Shown here: positions 46,207 through 58,769 of the stretch, piece after piece
Numbering within the stretch: the stretch's first letter is position 1
Layout: every line of letters begins with the position of its first letter
NCBI RefSeq assembly: GCF_010389155.1
Contig: NC_057768.1
Location: forward strand, 7,872,501-7,936,500
Length of the DNA stretch: 64,000 nucleotides
DNA from: Erigeron canadensis
Lineage: Eukaryota; Streptophyta; Magnoliopsida; Asterales; Asteraceae
Direction: 5' to 3'
The notes under the pieces: generated by a model
What the model was told of the DNA's origin: nothing
Database searches by the model: none
What the model saw: the letters and a program-made list of their open reading frames with translations, nothing else
Position numbers and translations under genes: made by a program

Positions 46207-47486
46207 GAGTTAATTCCAAGATTGGTCCCCATGGTTTGTACATGTTAGCAAGGGGGTCCCTTTTCAAAAATCTTTACAATGGGGTCCTTATTTTGAGAAT
46301 TTTTTGCAAAACTGGTCCAATTTTGACGGATCCGTTAAAGTTGACCGTCAAGTGTGCACGTGTGCAGCACATGTGGGAGTATTTATGTACCTTCCACACC
46401 GTAGAGACCTCTATTGTTAAAATGAAAAAACCACTGGGACCAATCTCACAACTAACTCTTCTTTATCTTTATATATAATAAAATACTCTTGATCTAACCA
46501 TTTCTTATCAATTTAAAAATCTTAGTTAACCTAAAATTTAAATTTACATGTATCATATTTAAAATTATAAATCAAAAATTATGGAACTTAAAAACTTTTA
46601 ATTATTAATTATATTAATATTTATAGAAAAAGTTTAATTAACTTATAATTTTTAAAAATCCATCACTAATTAATACTCTTTAACTATTACATAAAAGAAT
46701 AAATCTTATTAAAATTATTAACTTAAGTTTAGTTTTTTTTAACACTTTTTAGCTTTTCATGATTATTTATAGTTAAAATACTAAAAACATATTTTTCACT
46801 GAAAATTCTAAAACTTATAAATACTTCAATTGATAATTAAACTCCAATTCACATAATAACTTATATCTACATTCTAAAAATATATCAAAAACTTTGTTGC
46901 AAATATAAAATTAGTAGTTTATTTTTTTATATATATATTTGTAAATTAGAATTTATAAGTTTTTTTATTTGCATTTAATTAATAATTAATTTTCTTTCAA
47001 AAAATGTTGCTGAAACACGATAATAGATAACTAAAATACCAATATGATATTTATATTATTCGAACACATTTGCTTTTTTTTTTTTTAATAAATATCAAAT
47101 TCGTAACATATAACCTTTTATTTATTTAAGCATATATAATATCAAAAGTTTATATATAAATCAGTTTTTAAAAATAAAAATATTTATATAAAGTATATCT
47201 ACATTATTAAAATTTTAAAGTGTACATAAATTTATTGTTAGAGACCTAACGAGCAGATAATTGTACGTTACAATCTTTTGAATTAAATCAAAAAAGATAT
47301 TAAGGTGTTAGTTGCAAGAATGGAGGTCCATGTAGGGTGGAAAGTACATAAATACCCCCACACATGCACACTGACAGTCACATTTAACGGATCCGTCAAA
47401 GTTGAACCCCCAATTCAACGATTCTCGAAAAAGGACTCCCCTTGCTAAAATGTACAAACCACATGGACCAATCTTACAATTAACTC
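46207..47486. mobile_element. Compound fold-back element 1
   Basis: Two arms in inverted orientation (46207-46461 and 47303-47486) enclose about 840 bases of AT-rich DNA. The element ends with GAGTTAATT..AAGATTGGTCC and its inverse. Each arm is itself bounded by the same inverted end sequence, so each arm looks like a MITE of 180-255 bases, and two of them in opposite orientation form the compound. The arms share GACGGATCCGTTAAAGTTGACC and 'gtgtgcacgtgtg'. No gene lies inside. Confidence 0.7.
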
Positions 47487-47739
47487 ATAAAACAATTATC
47501 AATTGACTTTTATACGTACTTTTTGATATACAATAAAATCAATACAAAAAAAATCTTATTTTTTCTGTTTATTTATCTATATCATGTTATTATTTAGATG
47601 AATCATATCATATAATTATAACTATCTTGTACAAAAAGCTACTATATCACTCTGTTATGTTATCATTTTCATTTCTAAATCATCAACAAATGACAATTAC
47701 AAATTTTTATTTATCGATTCGTATATCAAATAATTTAAA

Positions 47740-48794
47740 GAGTTAATTTCAAGATTGGTCCCTGTAGTTTGTACAAGCAAAGGGGGTCCCTATTCGAGAA
47801 TCGTTGCAATGGTGGTCTAAATTTTGAGAATTTTTACAAAACTGGTCTAAGTTTGACGGATCCGTTAAAGGTGGTCGTCAAGTATGTACGTGTGGAGGTA
47901 TTTATGTACTTTCCACCCCATAAGGACCCACATTGCTAAAATGGGAAAACCACATAGACTAATATTGCAACTAACTATTCTTATATATAATAAAAAACTT
48001 TTGGGCTAACCACTTCTTATCCATTTAAAAATTTTGGTTAACCTAAAAATTTAATTTATATGTATCTTAATTAAAATTATAAATAAAAAAATTCGGAACT
48101 AAAAAACCTTTAATTATTAATTATATTAATAGTTGTAAAAAAGTTTTATAAGCTTACAATTTTTAAAAATCCATCACTAAATATTTTTTTTAACTTTTCC
48201 ATAAAAAAATTAAATCTTATTAAATAATTAAATTAAATATAAATTTTAACACCTTTTAGCTTTTCATGATTATTTATTGTTAAAATACTAAAAACATACT
48301 TCCACTAAAAAATCTAAAACTTATAGATACTTCAATTTATGATTAAAATTTCTAACATACAATCTTTTGTTTATTTAAGCTCATATATAATAACAAAAGT
48401 TTATATATAAATCAGTATTCCAAAATAAAAGTATTTATATAGGGTATATCTCTATTATTAAAATTTTAAAGTGCATAAATTTAGTATTAGAGACTTAACG
48501 AGCAAATAATTGTATATTACAATCTTTTGAATTAAATCAAAAAAAATATATCAAGGTGTTAGTTGCAAGATTGGTCTCTGTGGTTTTTCCATTTTAGCAA
48601 TGGCATGTGGGGTGAAAAATACATAAATACCCCCCACACGTGCACACTTGAAGGTCACTTTTAACAGATCCGTTAAATTTGGACCAATTTTGCAAAATAT
48701 TCTCAAAATAGAGATCCCCATTGCAACGATTCTCGAATAAGGATCCGCCTTGCTAAAACGTACAAACCATAGGGACCAATCTTGCAATTAACTC
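47740..48794. mobile_element. Compound fold-back element 2
   Basis: Same architecture as element 1: arms 47740-47975 and about 48555-48794, inverted, around a core of about 570 bases that is a shortened relative of the first core (both contain 'ttatccatttaaaaatttt' and 'ttaattattaattatattaat' text). Flanks read TAATTTAAA and TATTTAAAG, a possible imperfect target duplication. Confidence 0.7.
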
Positions 48795-49161
48795 TATTTA
48801 AAGCTAGCGGTCGCCAATTTCAATCACCGCTCACCGTCACTCCTCGCCGCATGTACTCATTGAAGTTGAGTGCATGGGGCTAGTATGATTATACTTTTTC
48901 CTTCTCATAGTGAATGTTTTATTTTCACTTTAAAAATCTTGTTCTTTTACATTGAACGTGAATACATTTGCTTGTATTATATAATTGTTGATGGAGATAA
49001 TATCAATGAAAAATATATTTAAAACATAATAAACAAACAAAAATATATACAGTCAAAGTTGAAATAAAATAATTAAAAAATTCCAAGTAAATTAATTAAT
49101 ATGAGACAAATGAAGTAATAGATATAATCTTTTGGAATACCCGTAACAACACGCGAGTCAT
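48795..49161. other. Spacer, no gene seen
   Basis: A GC-richer stretch near 48805-48880 (caccgctcaccgtcactcctcgccgcatg ... gggctagtatg) resembles a Helitron 3' end, but there is no matching 5' end. The rest is AT-rich. Confidence 0.3.
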
Positions 49162-49985
49162 TGTTAGAATATGAGAACATAAACGTATAAACAATCACGA
49201 GTGCGCAACGGAATAAATCTAATATGCAATCATATTATTTAACAAAGAGATAATCGAAGCATGTACCTTTGCGCAAAGCTTCCAATAATATTAATTATAA
49301 GATTATTATTATTAGTTAGGTTTTAAAGTAAAACCCCTCTATAATCGCAAACTTAACACCCCTATGATGTATGCTAGTACCAATCACGAACTCACAAATC
49401 CGTTGTGTTTATTCCCTTAATGTCGAACTAAAAACTAGAAAACAAAACTCTTTTTCTTTTGATGTAGTCGACCACTTTGAATGAAGAAAAGGGATTAAAT
49501 CCATTTCATTGATAACTTCAACAATATAAGAAGATAACTTTCATACATGTTGAATTCCACACCCCATTCGAACGGACCAAACAGAAAGGGGGGAAAGAGA
49601 ATTAGTAAGAGTTTTACAATTAGTAAGAGTTTTACAATTCTAATTATCAGACAAAACTCTTAAACTTAACCCCTATAGATAGAGATAATTAGTTAGGGTT
49701 TTAAACTTAGTGAACAAGTTTAGACAAGGTCTAAAATTTCTTTGAAGTTTTCGGTGCTCCTATTAGTGTACAATTAGGAACATTTCAATCTACACTTTAA
49801 TCCTTCTCTTTTAATTAATAACTATTTGAACTATCATTTATTAATTATTTCGTGATCATATTAATCAATATACTACACTTAATATATTAATTAATGACAT
49901 AGATGTTACGTGTCATTTTGTGTGACCCCGTAGGCTTAAATGATTTTTGGACATGCGTTTATTATAACGTGATCACATACCAACA
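49162..49985 (-). repeat. 3' LTR of the minus-strand Copia element
   Basis: On the minus strand it begins TGTTGGTATGTGATCACG and ends ATTCTAACA. It differs from the 5' LTR by many substitutions and by a local duplication of an 18-base unit (aattagtaagagttttac) near 49600-49637, so the insertion is old. Confidence 0.85.
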
Positions 49986-50639
49986 GCTCCCACTTGAGCA
50001 TGTTATATAAAGGCAATAACATTGGTTAGCGTTTAGCAACACGCCAATGCTCCCGAAAATATTTAAGTATAGTTTCTTAAAGTATCATTTGAAATGATTT
50101 AGTCTTTATTATCCCTTTGTTTCAGATACCCTTTGTTTTGGGTCAAAAATTACCTAAGATAATTTTAGAAAGGATTTTAGATAACTCAAGAACCGAAGAT
50201 TTGTAAGTGAGGTTTGGTGTTCAATGATCTTCAATTTAAAGGAAAGTTTTCTTAACAAAAATGATCAAACTAAGAGTTTCGATTAAAAAGAGTTTTGAGA
50301 AAGCCTTTGAGACAGAAATGCTTTGAGTAATCAAGAAAACTATTGAACATAAAGCTAAAGTACTCAGAATTAAAGCTAGGATCTTTATATAAAGAAAGGT
50401 TTTTGCTAACGAAAATAGTACGAAAAGAGTTTTGATCAGAAACCTTTAACAAAGGCCTTAGAAAGAGTTTTTAAAGTAGATATGACAAAAACAACGAAGA
50501 TTAAAGCAATAAAGACTCTAAATTTTGACTACGATTCCTAAATAAACTACTAAAAAACGTTTTGTAAATGCAAACTAAGACAAAGAAAAAGTAAAGAGTA
50601 TGAACACAGAGCATTTTTACGAGAAAAAGCCCTTAATCC

Positions 50640-51334
50640 ATCTGGATTGCCGGCATAAAAACCTCGGGATCAAGCAATTGCTCCTTCCTTTATTCTTTTA
50701 TTAATATAATTTCAAAATAATTACAATATGAGGGCACAAGTGATCGTTCTAAGTGATGGATTTGGGGTTGAATGTTGGTGTGAACGAACTCTAAGTGTTT
50801 ACAGAGGTTTATTGGAGTTTTAGAGAGAAGATGTGTGTGATTTTTCTGTGGAAGAGTCGAATTAATCAGCCTATTGATCACTTGCCCCTTTTATAGGAAA
50901 AAAGTACAACTAACTATCTTAAAATTCTGGGATCTTAGCATATTCTTCTCTTAACTTGAAGACTTGGCTCTTGAACGTTATAGGACCATTTCCAAACGTT
51001 TTCAAGCAACTAACTCCGACTTTGGGGGCAAGAAAAAACTTTTGCACGTTTCTATATTGCTAAGACAGAATAAATAACCGTTAATAATCTCAGAGCCCAA
51101 GATCCTGGACATATTTCGGATCTTGGCCCATATCTTATTATCCTAACCATATGTTAACTATTTGAACACATCTTAGGATTCTAAGCATATTTTAGGATCC
51201 TAGATCCTAAGCATATTTTAGGATCTTTCTCATTTTTCATATTTATGATCCTGAAGTACAAAATTTAGCCATGAATAGTAGTTAAGATCTTGATACCCAA
51301 AATCTTAGATATGAAATTCTCACCCCAAACACCC
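50640..51334 (-). mobile_element. Nested LTR-like block
   Basis: On the minus strand it starts near TGTTTGGGGTGAGAATTTC (51334), has a TATA box (CTATAAAAGGGG near plus 50890-50900) and a leader-like C/A-rich stretch after it (ACACACATCTTCTCTC). It contains direct repeats of AGGATCCTAAGCATATTTT near 51170-51235. The right boundary is not certain and no target duplication was found. Confidence 0.38.
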
Positions 51335-52079
51335 TTGTTAATTATGAATATGGATAAATTTCATTTCATAATTTAACGATTATGTTTCTCATTTCTGTGA
51401 CTAATTAAGATTACCAAATTAATGGAGACAACCTCTAGAGTTCATCTGGGTATGCGCATACAAACATCTTAATTAATCAATGAGGGGCCCAAATGGTATC
51501 ATACTTCAGTTGCAAATTGAAGGAACAAATTTTATATTGACTACAAGTGTTTAATCATGTCGTTTTTCTACATTTCTGAAAATGGCCCTTTATTACTACC
51601 TTGTTCAGGATAGTTAGAAATATATCAAGAAAATGTGATCCACACATGCATAACCTACTTGTATCTCAAGTCCAAGGATAAATAAAGTAACCATTTCACG
51701 AATTACACTTAATGACGCCAATCCATAAAATGAAAATTCATTAAGTGGGGTAAGTCCGATATGCATCTCTATGAATACTATGTGAGTTTGACAGGACCAT
51801 CTTCAAATATTCCCTTAATATTTACCAATCTCTCATATTTGTCTTAGTTTAACATTATTCTCATATACTTAATCGACAATGGATATTTAAAATATTTAAA
51901 ATATTCATGGATTTAAACATGCAAATATATGACACAATCATTATGAAATGAAAATGGATTTAAACATGCAAATATAGGACACAGTCATTATGAAATGAAA
52001 ACACTCATACCAAGTATGTAATTCATTTATTGAAATAATAATTGTTTAACATCCCATTATCTAAATATCAATCACAGAT

Positions 52080-54790
52080 TTACATGATATAACTAGCTAA
52101 TTTAAGACCTCTGCCTTCGACATGCTTATTGAGCTTTCCTTTGACAATGCCTTTGTAAAAGGATCAACTAAGTTATAATCTGTGTGAACTTTGAGTATCT
52201 TAATTTCTCCTAGTTCGATATGTTCACGTGCAAAGTGATATCATCTAGGATAATATCTGGCACCTTTCTGAACTCTAGGTTCATTGGCAATGATAATAGC
52301 TCCTGTATTATCACAATATAGATCCATAGGTGTGTTATTTGAGGGTATTACGTTAAAATCCGAAAAATAAACTTCCTAATCCAGACAACTTTTATGGCAG
52401 CTTCTTGAGGCGGCAATATACTCAAACTATGTCATATACATAGCAACCGTGGTTTGCTTATAGCTCTAGCATTTCACCGTGCCTTCATTTAAAACGAAGA
52501 TGTATCCCGACTGATATCTTGAATCATCTTTATCAGTCTGAAATCCAACTTCACAGTATCTATTCACTTTGAATTTTGGATCGGGATTTCCACCATACAC
52601 CAAAAAATCTTTAGTAGCACACATGTACTTAAGAATATTCTTTACAACAATCAAATGATCCTTACTAGGATTCTGTTAATATCGGCTAACGATGTTTTGC
52701 GCGGACGCAATTTCAGGTCTTGTGCATCTCTCTGCATACATAATAGATCCCACAGCCGAAGCATAAGGAACTCTTTGCATATGCTCCACCTCCTCAGGTG
52801 TAGAGGCACCATTCTTGCTAGATAAATTAAGTCCGTCTTAAATGGGTACCAAACCACGCTTAGAATTCTCCATATTGAATCGCTTCAAGATCTTTGACTT
52901 AATCCAATCAACCGTTTACTTCTATCTCTATAGATCTTGATTCCAAAAATTAATGTTGCTTCACCCAAGTCTTTTATAGCAAAACACTTTCCAAGAATTG
53001 GAATGTGATTTCCTATTATCAATATGTCAACTACATATAAGACAAGGAAAGTAACATTACTCCCACTAGCTTTGCGACATACACATGGCTCATCAAAATT
53101 TTGAGCAAAACCAAACCTTTTGATTTCCTCATTAAACCTTTTTGATCCAACCTTATGATGCTTGCTTTGGATCCATAAATGGACCTTTGAAACTTACACA
53201 CTTTGTCGGGATATTTTAGATCGACAAAACCTTATGCTTGAACCATATAGACTTCCTCGTCTAGATAACCATTCAAGATAGCGGTTCTGACATCCACTTG
53301 CCATATCTCACGGTCATAGTACGCCTCTATGGCTAAGATGATCCTAATAGCTCTAATGTCTGCAACGGGAGAAAATGTCTCCTCATAGTCAACTCCATAA
53401 AGTTAAGTATAGCCTTTCGCCACAAGACGAACTTTATATGTGTGTACATTTCCATCCATGTCGGTCTTCTTCTTGAAGATCCATTTACACCCAATGATTC
53501 TACCATTTGTTGGAAGATCAACCAAGCTCCAAACTTGATTGTCTTTCATGGATTTCATTTCCACATTCGCAGCTTCAAGCAATTTTTAGATTCCGGATCT
53601 GATAATGCAACTTTGAAATTTGGAGGTTCATTTAAGTCTCCTAATACTTGTTCTTCAGACTCAATCATAAGATTTAATCTTTCACGAGCACGTATTGTCC
53701 TTGAGGACCTACGAATTGGAATCGCTTCATCTTCAACTTGTAGTAAATCATGAGATTCATCTATTTGAACAACCTCCCCCCCCCCCAAGTTGATGATTGC
53801 TACTTGCTAGTATTTTCAAAAGTTCACATATCTTCCTCTTGAGCCTCATCAAGTTCAACAATCCTCCCACTATCTTCTTGAGATATGAGTTTCCTTTTAA
53901 GGAACTCAGTAAATCAAGATACCTTAACAGTGTTTTCGGTTGGAAAGTAGAAATAGTAACCCATTGTTTCCTTTGGGTATCCTACAAAAATGCACTTAAC
54001 AGATCTAGATTCAAGTTTATCAAGCGTATCTTTCTTCACAAGAGCCTTACATCCCCAGACCTTTAAGTAAGACAAATTGGGAACACTCCCATGCCACAAA
54101 TCATGCAGTGTCTTGTCAACCTTTTTGGTTGGAACCATATAGAGAATGCATGCAAAAATCTCTAGAGCATAATCCCAAAATGAAAATGGGGGATTCATAA
54201 GGTTTATCATTGATCTAACCATGTTCAACAAGGTTCGATTTCTCCTCCCAGACATACCATTATATAGGAGTAAGCTATTGGATAAATTCTCAAGCTTTTA
54301 AATGATCCTTAAACTTTTGGCTTAGGTATTCTCCATCTCGATCCGAACGAAGAATCTTGATGGTTTTACCGAGTTGATTTTCTAATTCATTTTTAAACTC
54401 TTTGAATGTTTCAGAGACTTCATGTTTATGTTTAAGCAAGTAAACATAACCATAATGACTGTAATCATTCATAAAAATGATGAAGTAGCTAGCACCTTTC
54501 CTTGACATATGTCTAAATGGGCTACATACATCATTATGTATAAGTCCGAGTAGTTCTTTAACCCTCTCTGGTTTTATGCGGAAAAGATTTCTTGTTATCT
54601 TGCCGAAAACACAAGACATGCATTTGTCAAATGATTCATCATTTATAAAATCCTTCACTTTGAAGTCTTTCAATGCTTTTCTTGCTAACGACAATTCCAA
54701 AGACACACATTTATCAAATAATTCATTATTTGATAGTAAGATCTCTTCACATTGAAGACTTTCAAAGCGTTTCTTGACAAAATAAAACAA
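52080..54790 (-). pseudogene. Copia pol remnant (integrase, RT, RNase H)
   Basis: Read on the minus strand. Parts present: pre-integrase and integrase (CMSCVFGKITRNLFRI, then HNDVCSPFRHMSRKGASYF, then ILRSDRDGEYLSQKF; 54790-54290); integrase C-terminal part (SGRRNRTLLNMVRSMI, then VPNLSYLKVWGCKA; 54255-53914); an RT linker (53788-53555); RT with WQVDVRTAILNGYLDEEVY (near 53290-53240) and a YVVD box where the family has YVDD (near 53020); and RNase H with LVYGGNPDPKFKVNRY (52600-52560) and DLYCDNTGAIIIANEP near 52300. Many stops and shifts interrupt it. Loss of the first Asp in the YVDD box alone would inactivate the RT. Confidence 0.8.
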
Positions 54791-54949
54791 GATGATAATG
54801 TGAAAGATAGGTAGAATCCAAGTTAAACTTGACTCCTTTGCTATTGAATTATCATTTGAATCTCCTCAACACTTATAGTTCAATTTTAGAAGATACTTGA
54901 AGAACTTGTTAAACCAGCTTGCTTCTTCTTCTAGTTCAACTCAGCTAGA

Positions 54950-55660
54950 TACATAGGACAATTCCTCTTCACTGTCTCACTTTAGCACAGTGATGACAAG
55001 CCTGGTCTTTAGCCGTATGATCCTTTTGCCGAAGGGGTCTTTTGAGGTTTTGAGACTAAAACACCTTGTTTTCCCTTACCAAAGTTCTTGCCTTTAGTTT
55101 ACGGTTGTTTTACTTTCTGAACCTACCCCCTTTGATCATTAGAACTTTGGGGTGTAGCAGATTTCTTTGGAAGCTTTTTCTCATACTCTTAGTTTAGCCT
55201 TTCTAAGTGCTCAAAGTACATCTTCAACTTTTGTACATGAGAACTCACCGTTGTTCCATACTCGTTTTTCAAGACATGAAGTGTTTCAACAAGTTCAAAC
55301 AATTCCACTTCAGCTTGTTTTCCATAGATAGACTTGAGTTCTTTGATCATATCACACGGATTATGCAATCCGAATTGATTGTTGAAGCTCGGGACTCACG
55401 CTACCTAGTATCAAATAAACAACCTCATTATGTCTATCGAACTAAGTATTGTATTTAGCCTACTCTGCAGTCGTAGCATTGACACCCAGAACATCGGACT
55501 TCTGCATTTCAAGGACATCAGATTTCTCCTCAGCTCTTAGAACGATTCTCAGCTGACAAAATCAGTCATTGAAGTTGGTTCCAAAAAGTCTTTCCCTTTC
55601 TAGCATCGACCTGAAAGTTAATTGGTGTATGTTTTGTGAAGTCTTTCCCATTCAATTATC
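54950..55660 (-). pseudogene. Copia gag remnant
   Basis: Minus strand. Recognisable pieces are RERLFGTNFND near 55600, the gag middle (DMIKELKSIYGKQAEVELFEL near 55350-55290, then LKNEYGTTVSSHVQKLKMYF near 55270-55215) and a broken zinc knuckle (ACHHCAKVRQ followed by a stop, near 54990). Several stops interrupt it. The order and spacing fit a UBN2-type gag upstream of the pol remnant. Confidence 0.65.
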
Positions 55661-56019
55661 GGTATTTTTGATAATTAATCCTTAAAAAATATAATTTACC
55701 CATATTAAATTCATTTAACAATTAATTTCATTAAGGCTAAGATCCAACTTGACATACCATCATTTCATCAGTTGATCTGCTAAAAATGATGTATTCAAAT
55801 GGTAAGTAATGATTAGTAATTGCATTACTAATGCAACTCCTAGAATCATGGAACTTACAACAACACTTAGAGGTGTTTAAGTGTTTTGTAAACATGTTTT
55901 GTTCCATCTTATGCCACGGGTTAAGGTCTCACCGTCCCAATTAAGAACATGTAAATAGTCCACCACTGGTCTCACAGCGGATTGGTAATTTACCTTGAAG
56001 AGATACAATTCGCCTGATT

Positions 56020-57514
56020 TGATATGTCCATTTATATATACATTCCCATATCGTTTCTAAGTCGTTTTAAGCTTAATTATGAGCAAATTACATGTATATT
56101 CGATGCTTTGATGGTATTGTTAGTGGTTGCAGGCTTAGAACAGGTGAAATTGTAAGAAACAACTTTCGGATGACTAGAAGATGCATTAGGTTGGTTCATG
56201 GACGCATACGAGTGAAGACGGAATGAAAACTACAAGTTTTGGCTGAAAACAGAGCAGGTGCGTCGCACCTGGAAGATTGGTTCGGAGCATTTTCTTCTCA
56301 GAAAGTTGGAAGATGTGAGAAAGCAGGGAGGTGTGGCGCACCAACCCTGTGGTGCGTCGCATATCGGGCAGAATGATTTTTGGAAACAAGGCCAGGTGCG
56401 CCGCACCTGAAGCTTGGTGCGTCGCACCTATAGGTCAGTTTGTGAAGACTTTTTGTAAACTCTATAAATACAAGACCATAACCCTCCCATTCGATATACA
56501 ATCACCTGTAGTCGATTTTAGGGTTCTTTGGGGCTATTCTCAGCAGCTTTTTCGTCCATCAAGGTCCAAAGGTTGTTCGTGAGCTTCAAGGCATTCGGTT
56601 ATCGATTTTCTTAGCGTTTACTTGTTTTCTACACATTGGTACAATATGTTCTCTCATACTTTTACTTTTTGTGCTTTGTTTATGATTATGAGTAGCTAAA
56701 TAATTCGTCATCCACTGAGATGAAGTGATACATTGAATAATGGTTGCATAAATCTTTTGAATTCAAGTTGATTTGATTTAATGTTGTGTTGTAATCTTAG
56801 CTTATGAATTCTTTGTTATTTAACTCTTAATTGCGGATAGTTTTTGCATGATCTTAGTGGTAACTAGGCTGTGTAAAAGTTATTTTGATTGCTTGGTTAG
56901 AAGCGATTGTTTCTATGACGGGTACGGTAGAAAATAATTAATAGTTAATAAGAATTAACAAGTTAATGGTTGGGTACAATCAATAGACACAATTGTTATC
57001 TAAATAACCAAAACAATTAGTTGATTAGGAAAGTTATAAATGGCGTCTTGGGGTACCGGTCTTAGTAATGGAACTAGTTAATTAAGGGAATTGAATAAAG
57101 TAACGAACTTGACGGGTACGGGGTGAGTCTTTGTTTTGTTCTCGGTTATTTATCAACTTATTTGAATTGGTTCTTCAATTAAATGCAACCTAAATAATGT
57201 GTGTCATGTAGTCGAAGTGGATGATATTCTCATCCTATTTGATTTAAAACAATTTTCTTTTCGATAAATTCTTAGGAATTTCTAATTCTTTCAATCAACT
57301 AACTTTTAATATTAAATCAAGATGACGTGGTGTCTTTAAAAACCAAAATCTTTTTAACTACTTAAAACTCGCTAGCTCTTTATAGTCTCCATGGAACGAA
57401 CCTTTACTTACTTTAATCTATATTGCATACGAACGGGTCCACTGCCCGATTGTGTGTGTTATTCGATTCGGAGTATTTTTAAGGATTTTAATTTAACTAG
57501 ATTTTCACACATCA
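56020..57514 (+). mobile_element. Nested solo LTR, Gypsy-like, 1.5 kb
   Basis: Begins TGATATGTCCATTTATATATAC and ends TTTTCACACATCA, inside the 5' leader of the minus-strand Copia element and in the opposite orientation. It has a TATA box (56463-56470, tataaata) followed by a leader-like region. Upstream of the TATA lie several copies of a palindromic box GGTGCGNCGCACC (56256-56270, 56394-56408, 56416-56428 and relatives at 56331-56362). The length fits Athila/Tat-type LTRs. Flanking pentamers do not match, so the exact edges are uncertain. Confidence 0.55.
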
Positions 57515-58755
57515 CCTACGGTCTCATGTAGGGTCGAAAAGCACTGACAGGTGTTCTAAGCAAAGTAGGTGACAATGACTTAACTTTGAATGAGTAACGC
57601 ATTTGATGTGAATCAAAAGTTTATGTATGAAGACTCATGCAAATCTTCATAACATAATGTTTAATAAAAGCGTTTGTATAGTATTAACAACATAAGAGAG
57701 CTCTATAGCTCTATTTGAACGCACAAAGAAGCGCAAGGGTAAAGGTTTGCGATAGACGCAATTAAAAACCTGCCCTTTTAGAAGGTTAGCGCACTCCGAC
57801 TAATACCTCTCTTAGAGTTTGTTCAAATGGGTGAGCCGGTGTATCTCAAGGTTGTAAGACTCCAATTTTATTAAAAAATCTCTATTTCGATAATTCTTAG
57901 TCAAGTTTATTTTTTCTAAGAAACAATTTTGCATTACCATTTGTACCTCATTAAATACGCAATATAATAAACTTATTAACTTAATATTAATCTTGCAACG
58001 AGTTAAAGTGGACCACCTAAACATGGTCACTATGGTTCATGTATATGTCTGAGTCGGCTCCTCCTTCAAGGGAGAGGACCACATACATCAAGTTACCTTG
58101 ATTGCGTATGCCTTTAAACAACTTAAATAGCAAGTAATTCACATAAACATGCTTACTGGAAATTTCTAGCAGATTCACAACCTGTTTACACCTGCTTCTG
58201 GTCTGATTCAGCTTTCAACTAGAACTACAAAGTTTTAGACCTATGTGTTAGAGCATCTACAGTCCGAAGGACAAGTCCTAACTCATTATGGTTGATTTTA
58301 TATGAATTTTTTAGTGAATTGTCGCAAAGCAGAAAAATCACACGAAAAATTCACATAGTTACACAATTATCTAATAATTAACCCTAATTATTGGATCATC
58401 ATGCTTAGATATTAAATCTCTATATCTTAGTAATAATCATAGAGAATTTTGCATGAATTCTTTATGATTTTTACTCCTATTTAACAATTTTAAATAAATA
58501 AGGTACACAACATGTAATTTATATCTAATAAACATATCAATTCACATTATCAAAACTTGCTTAGAGGATTTCAATTAACCATTAAACTTAGGTTGAATTA
58601 ATTAAACAAAAACTGTAATTTTATTTATTAATGTTTGAATTTTAATTAAAAATAAATAAGAAAATTGATTTTATTATTTAATAATTAATTGAATTCAAAC
58701 CAACCCTAAACCCACTTCAAGTTTTGATTTTTGTAACTAATAGATCACATATGTG
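57515..58755 (-). other. 5' leader of the minus-strand Copia element
   Basis: Non-coding DNA between the nested LTR and the primer-binding site. It has only short spurious frames (for example 57812-58030). Its length (about 1.2 kb plus 0.35 kb left of the nested LTR) is within the range for a Copia leader. Confidence 0.45.
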
Positions 58756-58768
58756 GCTCGTGATACCA
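58756..58768 (-). promoter_or_regulatory. Primer-binding site, initiator tRNA-Met type
   Basis: On the minus strand TGGTATCACGAGC begins one base after the 5' LTR end (...TTTTAACA). The family site is TGGTATCAGAGC, complementary to the 3' end of tRNA-iMet. It fixes the direction of the element. Confidence 0.85.
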
Positions 58769-58769
58769 C

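Noticed and set aside
48805..48882. Helitron 3' end (GGGGCTAGTATG)
   Set aside because: No matching 5' end or shared interior was found; the motif is too short alone.
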